Shown here: piece by piece, positions 40,202-48,643 of the stretch
How positions within the stretch are numbered: position 1 is the first letter of the stretch
Layout of the letters: each line of letters opens with the position of its first letter
From: Streptomyces cinnabarinus
Lineage (GTDB): Bacteria; Actinomycetota; Actinomycetes; Streptomycetales; Streptomycetaceae
Length of the DNA stretch: 64,000 nt
Assembly: GCF_027270315.1 (NCBI RefSeq)
Contig: NZ_CP114413.1
Coordinates: 8,060,001 to 8,124,000, forward strand
Reading direction: 5' to 3'
The notes under the pieces: generated by a model
Databases searched by the model: none
Seen by the model: the letters and a program-made list of their open reading frames with translations, nothing else
What the model was told of the DNA's origin: nothing
Made by a program: the position numbers and the translations under genes

Positions 40202-40953
40202 ACGGCCGCGTCCTCCTCCGTGCCCGCCAGGATCTCGGCGATGTGAACCGGCCGCATCCCAGTGCGCAGCCGGGCCATCGTCCCGCCGATGTGCATCAGA
40301 CAGGAGTTGTCCGCCGAGCACAGCACCTCCGCGCCCGTCGACTCCGCGTTGCGCACCTTGTCCGCGCCCATCGCCGCCGAGACGTCGGAGTTCTTCACCG
40401 CGAAGGTGCCGCCGAGACCGCAGCACTCGTCGGCGCCCGGCAGTTCGACCAGCTCGATCCCCTTCACCGCCTGCAGCAGCCGCTGCGGCCGGTCCGCCAG
40501 ACCCAGCCCGCGCAGCCCGTGACAGGCCGGGTGATAGGTCACCCTGTGCGGGTAGTACGCCCCGACGTCCGTCACCCCCAGCACATCCACCAGGAACTCC
40601 GTCAGCTCGTACGTCTTCGGCACCACGGGCGCGAGGGCGGTCGCGAGCGCGTCCCCACGCCCCTCGGCCCGCGCCCGCTCACCCATCCGCGGATACAGCT
40701 CCCGCACCATCGCGCCGCAACTGCCGGACGGCGTGACGATCGCCTCGTACTCCCCGAAGACATCGGAGAAATGCCGGGCCAGCGGCTCCGCCCCATGGCG
40801 GTAGCCGGTGTTGTAGTGCGCCTGTCCGCAACAGGTCTGGGCCATCGGGAAGTCGACCTCGACCCCCAGCCTGGTCAGCAGCTTCACCACGGCGCGGCCG
40901 GTGTCCGGATAGAGCGTGTCGTTGACACAGGTCAGGAACAGAGCGACACGCAT
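40198..40953 (-). CDS. lutA: Cysteine-rich (CCG) protein LutA of lactate oxidation
   Basis: A 251-aa protein with two CCG domains: QTCCGQAHYNTG and, later, DECCGLGGTFAVKN, plus PSGSCGAMV and SADNSCLMHIGG. Such domains bind a non-cubane iron-sulfur cluster in LutA/GlpC/HdrB proteins. AAGGAG precedes the ATG. It begins the lutABC block 74 nt after rhaB on the same strand, so it could be read from the rhamnose transcript. Confidence 0.9.
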   Translation of the reverse strand: MRVALFLTCVNDTLYPDTGRAVVKLLTRLGVEVDFPMAQTCCGQAHYNTGYRHGAEPLARHFSDVFGEYEAIVTPSGSCGAMVRELYPRMGERARAEGRGDALATALAPVVPKTYELTEFLVDVLGVTDVGAYYPHRVTYHPACHGLRGLGLADRPQRLLQAVKGIELVELPGADECCGLGGTFAVKNSDVSAAMGADKVRNAESTGAEVLCSADNSCLMHIGGTMARLRTGMRPVHIAEILAGTEEDAAV

Positions 40954-41027
40954 CGCGGCTCCTTCTCGCCTTCGATCATCGGATGGGTGCAGGGTAGTCC
41001 GGGGCCGAGGCCCGGGGGAGACCCCGC

Positions 41028-42503
41028 TCACGCCCCGGCGAGCCGGGCTTCCGCCTCCCGCCACCGGGCGGTCTGCCCACGCGGCTCGTAACGGGTCAAC
41101 GGCTGGGTCCGGGTGAGCAGTCGCCGTCCGTCCGCGAGGTCCCGGACGAGACCGTGCGGCCGCGCCTGGACCAGGACGTTGCCTAGCGCCGCAGCCTCCG
41201 TCGGGCCCGCCACCACCGGCAGCCCGCAGGCGTCGGCGGTCAGTTGGCACAGCAGGGCGTTACGGGTGCCCCCGCCGACGATGTGGACCACGTCCACCGG
41301 CCGGTCGGCGAGCCGCTGGGCGTCCTCGACGGCACGCCGGTGCGCGAGGGCGAGCGAATCGAGGATGCACCGGGTGATTTCGGCTGGCGACTGCGGCACC
41401 GGCTGCCCCGAGTTCCGGCACGCTTCGGCGATCCGCTCCGGCATCCGGCCCGGCGCCAGGAACGCCGCGTCTCCCGCGTCCACCACCGACCGCAGGGCCG
41501 GCGCCTTGGACGCCTGGAGCAGCAGTGCGCCGAGGTCCGGGGCGCCCCAGGCGCGCAGGCACTCCTGGAGCAGCCACAGGCCCATGATGTTGCGCAGATA
41601 CCGGACCGTGCCGTCGAGCCCCAGCTCATTGGTGAAGTTGGCGGCCCGGCTCTCCTCGGTCAGCACCGGCGCGTCCAGTTCGAGACCGGCCAGCGACCAG
41701 GTCCCGGTGCAGATGTACGCGAACCGCTCACCGTCGGCGGCCGGGACCGCGGCCACCGCCGAGGCGGTGTCGTGCGAGCCGACCGCCGTCACCGGCACCG
41801 GCCCGGCCAGTCCCGTCTCCTCCAGCACCTCGGGACGCAGGAACCCGGCCGGATCGCCCGGTTGCCGCAGCGGCGCGAACAACTCCAGGTCGACGCCGAC
41901 CCGTTGGGCGATGTCGGTCGACCACGACCGGGTGCGGGGATCAATGAGCTGAGTGGTCGAGGCGTTGGTCAGCTCGGTGCCCTGCTCGCCGGTCAGCCAG
42001 TACGTCAACAGGTCGGGGATCAACAACAGCCGGTTCGCACGGGTGAGTTGATCGGCCTTGAGCTGGTACAGGGTGTTGAAGGGCGCGTACTGGAGTCCTG
42101 TCGCCGCGTACAGCTCCTCGGCGGGAACGCCGGCCCACACCTTCTCCGCGACACCCTCCGTACGGGCGTCGCGGTAGTGCACCGGATTGCCGAGCAGCGC
42201 CCCGTCCGCATCCAGCAGGCCGTAGTCCACGGCCCAGCTGTCGATGCCGACGGAGTCGACCCGCCCGGCCGCCCGCAGCCCCTCCAACACCCCGGCGTAG
42301 AGCCCGAGAATGTCCCACCGAAGCCCCTCCGGAACCCGCACCGGCCGGTTGGGGGACCGGTGCGCCTCGGCCAGCTCCAGGCTGTCCGGGCCGACGCGGC
42401 CGACCATGACGCGCCCGCTGGACGCGCCTAGGTCGACCGCGGCGTACGACTTGATGGAGCCGCTTCCCCTCATGGAGCCGCTCCCCTTCACCGAGCCGCT
42501 CAC
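41028..42503 (-). CDS. rhaB: Rhamnulokinase
   Basis: A 491-aa FGGY-family sugar kinase. AAVDLGASSGRVMVGRV is the phosphate 1 motif, GIDSWAVDYGLLD follows, and VGSHDTASAVAAVP, CTGTWSL and HIVGGGTRNALLCQLTADA are typical of rhamnulokinases. It phosphorylates L-rhamnulose at O1. The first 18 residues are Gly/Ser-rich and come from three 18-bp tandem repeats in the DNA, so the working start may be one of the inner ATGs. The GTG start overlaps the aldolase stop by 4 nt. Confidence 0.92.
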   Translation of the reverse strand: MSGSVKGSGSMRGSGSIKSYAAVDLGASSGRVMVGRVGPDSLELAEAHRSPNRPVRVPEGLRWDILGLYAGVLEGLRAAGRVDSVGIDSWAVDYGLLDADGALLGNPVHYRDARTEGVAEKVWAGVPAEELYAATGLQYAPFNTLYQLKADQLTRANRLLLIPDLLTYWLTGEQGTELTNASTTQLIDPRTRSWSTDIAQRVGVDLELFAPLRQPGDPAGFLRPEVLEETGLAGPVPVTAVGSHDTASAVAAVPAADGERFAYICTGTWSLAGLELDAPVLTEESRAANFTNELGLDGTVRYLRNIMGLWLLQECLRAWGAPDLGALLLQASKAPALRSVVDAGDAAFLAPGRMPERIAEACRNSGQPVPQSPAEITRCILDSLALAHRRAVEDAQRLADRPVDVVHIVGGGTRNALLCQLTADACGLPVVAGPTEAAALGNVLVQARPHGLVRDLADGRRLLTRTQPLTRYEPRGQTARWREAEARLAGA

Positions 42504-42507
42504 CGAA
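42454..42507. repeat. Three 18-bp tandem repeats at the start of rhaB
   Basis: Plus-strand units ATGGAGCCGCTTCCCCTC, ATGGAGCCGCTCCCCTTC and ACCGAGCCGCTCACCGAA begin at 42454, 42472 and 42490. Read in rhaB they give the repeating SGS-(V/M)-(K/R)-G pattern. They span the aldolase stop and the rhaB start. Confidence 0.75.
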
Positions 42508-44539
42508 GGAAGGCGGCCGCGACGCCGGCGTCGACGGGGATGTGCAGCCCGGTGGTGTGGGTGAGGTCGCCGCCGGTGAGGGCGAAGACGGCGGCCGCGA
42601 CATGCACGGGCAGCACCTCGCGCTTGAGGATGGTCCGCTGGGCGTAGAACTCGCCCAGCTTCTCCTCCTGCACCCCGTACACCGCGGCCCGCTGGGCACC
42701 CCAGCCACCGGCGAAGATCCCGGACCCGCGCACCACGCCGTCGGGGTTGACGCCGTTGACCCGAATCCCGTGCTCGCCCAACTCGGCCGCGAGCAGTCGC
42801 ACTTGATGGGCCTGGTCGGCCTTGGTGGCGGAGTAGGCGATGTTGTTGGGGCCCGCGAAGACGGCGTTCTTGGACGCGATGTACACGATGTCACCGCCCA
42901 GCCCCTGCGCGATCATCACCCGCGCCGCCTCTCGCGAGACGAGGAAGGAACCGCGGGCCATGATGGCGTGCTGGAGGTCCCAGTCCTTGGCCGAAGTCTC
43001 CAACAGCGGCTTGGAGATGGAGATCCCCGCGTTGTTCACGACCAGGTCGACCCCGCCGAAGGCGAGCACTGCGGCCCGGAACGCGTCGGCGATCTGCTCC
43101 TCGTCCGTCACATCGACGGTGACGGCGACGGCCTTGTCCGCCCCGCCCAACTCCTCGGCGACGGCAGCGGCGTTGTCACCGTTCAGATCGACGACGACGA
43201 CACACGCCCCTTCGGCGACCAGCCGATGGGCGATGGCCTTCCCGATCCCGCTCCCCGCACCCGTCACCAAGGCGACTCGCGTGGCCAGCGGCTTCGGCTC
43301 GGGCATCCGCCGGAGCTTGGCCTCCTCAAGGGCCCAGTACTCGATCCGGAACTTCTCGGACTCCTCGATCGGCGCGTACGTCGACACCGCCTCGGCGCCG
43401 CGCATCACATTGATGGCGTTGACGTAGAACTCACCGGCGACCCGGGCGGTCTGCTTGTCCTTGCCGAAGGAGAACATGCCGACACCGGGCACGAGCACGA
43501 TCGCCGGGTCCGCGCCGCGCATCGCGGGGGAGTCGGGCAGGGCGTGCCGCCGGTAGTAGGCGGCGTACTCCTCGCGGTACTCGGCGTGCAGCTCCTTGAG
43601 CCGCGCGACGGCCTCGTCCAGCGGAGCGGTCGGCGGCAGGTCGAGGACCAGCGGCCGTACCTTCGTCCGCAGGAAGTGGTCGGGGCAGGAGGTGCCGAGC
43701 GCGGCGAGCCGGGGGTGCTCGGCACGGGCGAGGAAGTCGAGTACCACCTCGGAGTCGGTGAAGTGACCGACCTGGGCCCGGTCCTGGGAAGCGAGGGCAC
43801 GCACATACGGGGCGAGCGCGGCGGCCCGCGCCTTGCGCTCACCCTCACCGAGAGCCTCGTACCCCTCGATGACGGCCCCGAAGGGCTCGGCCCGCCCCTT
43901 CTCCGCCAGGAACGCCTCGGCGGTGCGGATGATGTACAGCGAGTTCCGCTCGCACTCCTCGGAGCTGTCGCCCCAGGCGGTGATCCCGTGTCCGCCGAGG
44001 ACGCACCCGATGGCCTGCGGGTTGGCGGCCTTCACCGCCGCGATGTCCAGCCCGAGCTGGAAGCCGGGCCGCCGCCACGGCACCCACACCACGGTGTCCC
44101 CGAAACACTCGGCGGTCAGCTTCTCCCCGTCGGCGGCGCAGGCGAGCGCGATACCGGAGTCCGGATGCAGATGATCGACATGAGCGGCCTCGACCAGCCC
44201 GTGCATGGCGGTGTCGATGGAAGGAGCGGCACCGCCCTTCCCGTGCAGGCAGTAATCGAAGGCGGCGACCATCTCGTCCTCCCGGTCCACACCGGGATAC
44301 ACATCGACGAGCGCCCGCATCCGGTCCAGCCGCAGGACGGCCAGCCCACTCCCGGTCAGAGTTCCGAGGTCACCACCGGATCCCTTGACCCACATCAGCT
44401 CCACATCACCCCCCGTCACGGGATCGGTTTCGACGCCTTTCGCCGAAGCGTTGCCACCGGCGTAGTTGGTGTTACGGGGATCGGAGCCGAGCCGATGGGA
44501 ACGGGCGAGGAGAGCGGCGGCTTCAGGATGGGTGGACAT
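42500..44539 (-). CDS. Bifunctional rhamnulose-1-phosphate aldolase / lactaldehyde dehydrogenase (RhaEW type)
   Basis: A 679-aa fusion. Residues 1-420 form a class II aldolase/adducin domain with NTNYAGGNASAKG, HVDHLHPDSG and GGHGITAWG as zinc and phosphate sites. Residues 425-679 are an SDR domain with VTGAGSGIGKAIAHRLV, NNAGIS and YSATKADQAHQ. The aldolase splits rhamnulose-1-phosphate to DHAP and L-lactaldehyde; in the Bacillus RhaEW homologue the SDR part oxidises lactaldehyde to lactate. This would feed the adjacent lutABC. It lies between rhaI (116 nt) and rhaB (4-nt overlap). Confidence 0.9.
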   Translation of the reverse strand: MSTHPEAAALLARSHRLGSDPRNTNYAGGNASAKGVETDPVTGGDVELMWVKGSGGDLGTLTGSGLAVLRLDRMRALVDVYPGVDREDEMVAAFDYCLHGKGGAAPSIDTAMHGLVEAAHVDHLHPDSGIALACAADGEKLTAECFGDTVVWVPWRRPGFQLGLDIAAVKAANPQAIGCVLGGHGITAWGDSSEECERNSLYIIRTAEAFLAEKGRAEPFGAVIEGYEALGEGERKARAAALAPYVRALASQDRAQVGHFTDSEVVLDFLARAEHPRLAALGTSCPDHFLRTKVRPLVLDLPPTAPLDEAVARLKELHAEYREEYAAYYRRHALPDSPAMRGADPAIVLVPGVGMFSFGKDKQTARVAGEFYVNAINVMRGAEAVSTYAPIEESEKFRIEYWALEEAKLRRMPEPKPLATRVALVTGAGSGIGKAIAHRLVAEGACVVVVDLNGDNAAAVAEELGGADKAVAVTVDVTDEEQIADAFRAAVLAFGGVDLVVNNAGISISKPLLETSAKDWDLQHAIMARGSFLVSREAARVMIAQGLGGDIVYIASKNAVFAGPNNIAYSATKADQAHQVRLLAAELGEHGIRVNGVNPDGVVRGSGIFAGGWGAQRAAVYGVQEEKLGEFYAQRTILKREVLPVHVAAAVFALTGGDLTHTTGLHIPVDAGVAAAFLR

Positions 44540-44576
44540 GAAGATTCCTTACTGATCAGAAGAGGGCGAGTGCACT

Positions 44577-44640
44577 TCCCTTAGGGGCGCGGGGAACTGC
44601 GCGACAAGCCACAACGAACCCGCACCCCGCGACGAACCAG
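44577..44640. repeat. Streptomyces-type intergenic repeat, copy A
   Basis: GGGGCGCGGGGAACTGCGCG and the following CACAACGAACCCGCACC belong to a GC-rich palindromic element that, from memory, recurs between genes across Streptomyces genomes. It fills the gap between rhaI and the aldolase gene and may act as an mRNA-processing hairpin. Confidence 0.5.
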
Positions 44641-44655
44641 AACCGGGCAGACGCG

Positions 44656-45816
44656 TCACGCCCCCCAACCGGCCTGCTCCCCACCAACCCGCGAAGCCAC
44701 GATCTCCTCGGCCCACCCGGACCGCGCATACGCAGCGAGGGGCTCGGGATCCAACCCCATCTCCTCCCGAACCTCACGAAGCAACGGCCGCACATCCGTG
44801 CTGTACGCATCCATCAGCACCGCATTCGCGCCGAGAACGTCACCGGAAGCCTGCGCCTCGGCAAGAGAGACGCGGTCCACAAGGAGCGCCTTCGCCGTAG
44901 CTTCCTGGACGTTCATGACCGACCGAATGATCGCCGGGATCTTCGCCTCGATGTTGTGGCACTGATCAAGCATGAACGCGACATCCGAGGTGAACCCCCC
45001 ACCCCGCACCACCTCATACATGATCCGGAACAACTGGAACGGATCCGCGGCCCCCACCATCAGGTCGTCGTCCGCATAGAACCGCGAGTTGAAGTCGAAC
45101 CCCCCGAGCTTCCCCTCCCGCAGCAGCGTCGCCACGATGAACTCGATATTGGTCCCCGGCGCGTGATGCCCCGTGTCGACGACGACCTGCGCCTTCGGCC
45201 CCAGCTTCAGACAGTGCGCATAGGCGGTGCCCCAGTCCGGGACATCCGTCGCGTAGAAGGCCGGCTCGAAGAACTTGTACTCCAGCAGCATCCGCTGCCC
45301 GTCCCCGAGCCGCTCGTACACCTCGGCAAGACCTTCGGCGAGCCGGTCCTGCCGGCCGCGGATGTCGTCCTGCCCGGGATAGTTCGTCCCGTCGGCGAAC
45401 CACAGCTTCAGATCCCGGGAGCCGGTCGCGTCCATGATGTCGACGCACTCCTGCAGATGATCGACGGCCTTACGGCGCACCGCCGCCTCGGGGTGGCAGA
45501 TGCTGCCGAGCTTGTAGTCGTCGTCCTGGAAAGTGTTGGAGTTGATCGCGCCGAGCCGTACGCCCCGCTCCTCGGCGAACTTGGCCAGCTCCGCGTAGTC
45601 CTCGACCTTGTCCCAGGGAATGTGCAGGGCGACCGTGGGCGCGACGCCGGTCACCGCGTGGACCTGCCCCGCGTCCTCCAGCTTCTCCCGCGGTGTGCGC
45701 GGCACGCCTTGCTGGGCGAACACCTTGAAGCGGGTCCCCGAGTTCCCGTACGCCCACGACGGCGTCTCGACGGCCTGGGTCCTGAGCGCGGCCTTCACCG
45801 CGGCGAGCTCGGTCAC
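44656..45816 (-). CDS. rhaI: L-rhamnose isomerase
   Basis: A 386-aa xylose-isomerase-like TIM-barrel enzyme of the RhaI (Pseudomonas/rhizobial) type rather than the E. coli RhaA type. Marks are LHIPWDK, GAINSNTFQDDDYKLGS, LWFADGTNYPGQ, LEYKFFEPAFY, VVVDTGHHAPGTNIE and FDFNSRFYADDDL, which carry the metal-binding Glu, Asp and His residues. It converts L-rhamnose to L-rhamnulose. The GTG start has an AGGAG site upstream. It is the first gene of the leftward catabolic operon, divergent from the transporter genes. Confidence 0.92.
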   Translation of the reverse strand: MTELAAVKAALRTQAVETPSWAYGNSGTRFKVFAQQGVPRTPREKLEDAGQVHAVTGVAPTVALHIPWDKVEDYAELAKFAEERGVRLGAINSNTFQDDDYKLGSICHPEAAVRRKAVDHLQECVDIMDATGSRDLKLWFADGTNYPGQDDIRGRQDRLAEGLAEVYERLGDGQRMLLEYKFFEPAFYATDVPDWGTAYAHCLKLGPKAQVVVDTGHHAPGTNIEFIVATLLREGKLGGFDFNSRFYADDDLMVGAADPFQLFRIMYEVVRGGGFTSDVAFMLDQCHNIEAKIPAIIRSVMNVQEATAKALLVDRVSLAEAQASGDVLGANAVLMDAYSTDVRPLLREVREEMGLDPEPLAAYARSGWAEEIVASRVGGEQAGWGA

Positions 45817-46088
45817 TTCGGGCTCCTGTGACGTCGGTTTTGAAAGTCTTCAGAAAGGCATTGCTGTGAAACGATTCAAGACGGGAAGTTATGAGCCCCC
45901 CGAAGGGGTGTCAACCCCCAAGTCGCAGCCCGTTGCCTGTGACTCCGCCATGACCTTGATTCATCGAAAGTTTTTCGACACGTACCCATTGACGTGACAT
46001 GCACAGCGTGCCTAACGTCCCGGCAACCAAGTTGAAACCTTTCACGACGTCGCGAGAGCCGTCCCGCCGACGTCGTCGAGGAGCCCTC
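45817..46088. promoter_or_regulatory. Divergent rhamnose control region with several TGAA-N4-TTCA repeats
   Basis: It separates rhaI from the rhamnose ABC genes. Inverted-repeat sites: TGAAAGTCTTCA (45841-45852), TGAAACGATTCA (45867-45878), TCGAAA-N3-TTTCGA (45964-45978) and TGAAACCTTTCA (46033-46044). The first two are close to rhaI, the last 45 bp before the ATPase gene. The half-sites are LacI-like, and the LacI at 52658 is the obvious candidate. Exact promoters were not identified. Confidence 0.6.
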
Positions 46089-47606
46089 ATGACCCACCCG
46101 TCCACCACGGGTCCGGCCCCGGTACTGGCGCTCAGGGACGTTTCGAAGTCCTTCGGCGCGGTCCGCGCCCTGCGGGACGTCTCCCTGGAGCTTTTTCCCG
46201 GGGAGGTGCACGCCCTCGCCGGAGAGAACGGCGCGGGCAAGTCGACCCTCATCAAGACGCTCGCCGGAGTACACCGGCCGGACTCCGGCCAGGTGCTGCT
46301 CGACGGTGCGCCCGTCGTCTTCCACGGCCCCGGCGACGCCCGGGACGCCGGCATCGCCGTGATCTACCAGGAGCCGACCCTCTTCCCGGACCTGTCGATC
46401 GCCGAGAACATCTTCATGGGCCGCCGGCCCCGCCGCGCGCTCGGCCGCATCGACCACAAGGCCACCCACGCCGCCACCCTGGCCCTGATGAAGCGCCTCG
46501 ACGTGGAGCTCGACCCCGACCGCCCGGCGCGCGGCCTGTCCATCGCCGACCAGCAGATCGTGGAGATCGCCAAGGCGCTCTCCTTCGACGCCCGCGTCCT
46601 GATCATGGACGAGCCGACCGCCGCCCTCACCGGCAGCGAGGTCGCCCGGCTCTTCGGCGTCGTCCGCACCCTGCGCGAACAGGGCGCCGCCGTCCTGTTC
46701 ATCTCCCACCGCCTGGAGGAGATCTTCCAGATCTGCCGGCGGGTGACGACCCTGCGCGACGGCGCCTGGATCGCCAGTGAGCCCCTGGAGGGCATGACCG
46801 AGGACGACCTCGTCCGCCGGATGGTCGGCCGCGACCTGGAAGAGCTGTATCCCAAGCAGGACGTCGCGCCGGGCGAGGTCGCGCTGAGCGTGCGCCGGCT
46901 GACCCGCGAGGGCGTCTTCACCGATGTCTCCTTCGAGGTAAGGCGCGGCGAGATCGTCGGCCTGGCCGGACTGGTCGGCGCGGGCCGCACCGAGGTCGCG
47001 CGGGCCGTCTTCGGTATCGACCGCTGGGACGCCGGTGAGGTGAGCGTCGGCGGGAAGGCCCTGCTCAACGGTGCCCCCTCCACCGCCATGGCCGCCGGTC
47101 TGGCCCTGGTGCCGGAGGACCGGCGCGCCCAGGGCCTGGTGATGGACATGTCCATCGAGCGCAACATCGGCCTCACCGGACTGCGGACGACTGTGAAGGC
47201 CGGGCTGATGGACCGCGGCGCCGAGCGCAGCCGCTCCCTGGACTGGGCGGTCAAGCTCCAGGTCAAGTACGCCCGGATCGCCGACGCCGTCTCCACCCTG
47301 TCCGGCGGCAACCAGCAGAAGGTCGTCCTCGCCAAGTGGCTGGCGACCCGGCCCGAGGTGCTCATCGTCGACGAGCCCACCCGGGGTATCGACGTCGGCA
47401 CCAAGGCCGAGGTCCACCGGCTGCTCTCCGAACTCGCCGCCGACGGCGTCGCCGTCCTGATGATCTCCTCCGACCTGCCCGAGGTCCTCGGCATGGCCGA
47501 CCGCGTGCTGGTGATGCACGAGGGCCGGCTCACCGCCGAGATCCCCCGCTCCGAAGCCACCGAGGAAACCGTGATGGCCGCAGCCACCGGGAGGGCCGCC
47601 GCATGA
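46089..47606 (+). CDS. Rhamnose ABC importer ATP-binding protein (RbsA-type, duplicated)
   Basis: A 505-aa protein with two ATPase halves. The first has GENGAGKST, the signature region LSIADQQIVEIAKAL and LIMDEPTAALT; the second has a degenerate P-loop GLVGAGRTE, then LSGGNQQKVVLAKWLA and LIVDEPTRGID. This is the ribose/rhamnose (CUT2) importer layout. The ATG has GAGGAG upstream. Two permeases follow with 4- and 8-nt overlaps, then the binding protein. The rhamnose substrate is inferred from the isomerase, kinase, aldolase and mutarotase genes around it. Confidence 0.9.
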   Translation: MTHPSTTGPAPVLALRDVSKSFGAVRALRDVSLELFPGEVHALAGENGAGKSTLIKTLAGVHRPDSGQVLLDGAPVVFHGPGDARDAGIAVIYQEPTLFPDLSIAENIFMGRRPRRALGRIDHKATHAATLALMKRLDVELDPDRPARGLSIADQQIVEIAKALSFDARVLIMDEPTAALTGSEVARLFGVVRTLREQGAAVLFISHRLEEIFQICRRVTTLRDGAWIASEPLEGMTEDDLVRRMVGRDLEELYPKQDVAPGEVALSVRRLTREGVFTDVSFEVRRGEIVGLAGLVGAGRTEVARAVFGIDRWDAGEVSVGGKALLNGAPSTAMAAGLALVPEDRRAQGLVMDMSIERNIGLTGLRTTVKAGLMDRGAERSRSLDWAVKLQVKYARIADAVSTLSGGNQQKVVLAKWLATRPEVLIVDEPTRGIDVGTKAEVHRLLSELAADGVAVLMISSDLPEVLGMADRVLVMHEGRLTAEIPRSEATEETVMAAATGRAAA

Positions 47607-48643
47607 CGGTGACCACTCCCGAGAAAGCCCCCGTCGCCGAGGTGCCCAAGGCGGGCGCGACCCGGCTCGTCGACCGCGTCTTCAAGATGCGCGAACTGGC
47701 CATCCTGCTCGTCTTCCTGGTGATGATCGGCGTCACCCAGGCCGGGAACAGCGAGTTTCTCACCGAACAGGGCATCAAGGACCTGCTGCTCAACGCGACC
47801 ATCCTGGTGCTGGTCGCGGTCGGTCAGTCCCTGGTCGTCATCACCCGCAACGTCGACCTGTCGGTGGGCTCGACCCTCGGCATCACCGCCTTCGCCGCCG
47901 GTACATACCTCCAGGGCGACGGCAATCCGGTCGTCGCCGTGCTCCTCGCGGTGCTCCTGGGCATCGGCTTCGGCCTGCTCAACGGTCTGCTCGTCAGCCT
48001 CGGCCAGGTGCCCGCCCTGGTCGTCACCCTCGGCACGCTGTACATCATCCGCGGCATCGACTCCATCTGGGTCGGCTCCCGGCAGATCACGGCGGCCGAT
48101 CTCCCGGACGGCTTCGTCGACTTCGGGTCCGGCGGGATCTCCGCGGTGCCGTATCTCGCGCTGATCGCGCTGGTGGTGCTGGTCGCCACGGCGTACTACC
48201 TCAAGCACTTCGGCAGCGGGCGCGAGTTGTACGCGCTCGGCTCGAATCCGGAGGCTGCCCGCCTCGCCGGCATCCCGGTCCGCAAGCGGATCCTCGCCGC
48301 GTACACCTTCTGCGGGGCGCTGACCGGACTCGCCGGCGCGATGTACCTGGCCCGGTTCGGCAACGTCGACTCCGGCACCGGCACCGGCTATGAACTCACC
48401 GTCGTCAGCGCGGTCGTGGTCGGCGGTGTCGTCTTCACCGGCGGCTCGGGCAGCGTCTACGGCGCCGCGCTCGGCGCGATGCTGCTGACCTCCGTCAACA
48501 GTGTGCTGCCCGCCCTCGGTGTCAGCTCCGTATGGGTGCTCGCCATCAACGGCGTCCTGCTCATCCTCGCCATCGCGGTCGACCGGATCGTCGCGCTGCG
48601 CGTGGCCTCCGCCCTGAAGAAGAGGAACGCCCGCCATGCCTGA
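47603..48643 (+). CDS. Rhamnose ABC importer permease 1 (CUT2)
   Basis: A 346-aa permease with about ten membrane helices. VVITRNVDLSVGSTLGITA, GLLNGLLVSLGQVPALVVTLGT and YALGSNPEAARLAGIPV are typical of RbsC-type sugar permeases. The N-terminal 35 residues are hydrophilic. Its ATG overlaps the ATPase stop by 4 nt. Confidence 0.9.
   Translation: MTVTTPEKAPVAEVPKAGATRLVDRVFKMRELAILLVFLVMIGVTQAGNSEFLTEQGIKDLLLNATILVLVAVGQSLVVITRNVDLSVGSTLGITAFAAGTYLQGDGNPVVAVLLAVLLGIGFGLLNGLLVSLGQVPALVVTLGTLYIIRGIDSIWVGSRQITAADLPDGFVDFGSGGISAVPYLALIALVVLVATAYYLKHFGSGRELYALGSNPEAARLAGIPVRKRILAAYTFCGALTGLAGAMYLARFGNVDSGTGTGYELTVVSAVVVGGVVFTGGSGSVYGAALGAMLLTSVNSVLPALGVSSVWVLAINGVLLILAIAVDRIVALRVASALKKRNARHA

Noticed and set aside
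42454..42507. Possible CRISPR or VNTR array
   Set aside because: Units are contiguous with no spacers; it is a short coding repeat.
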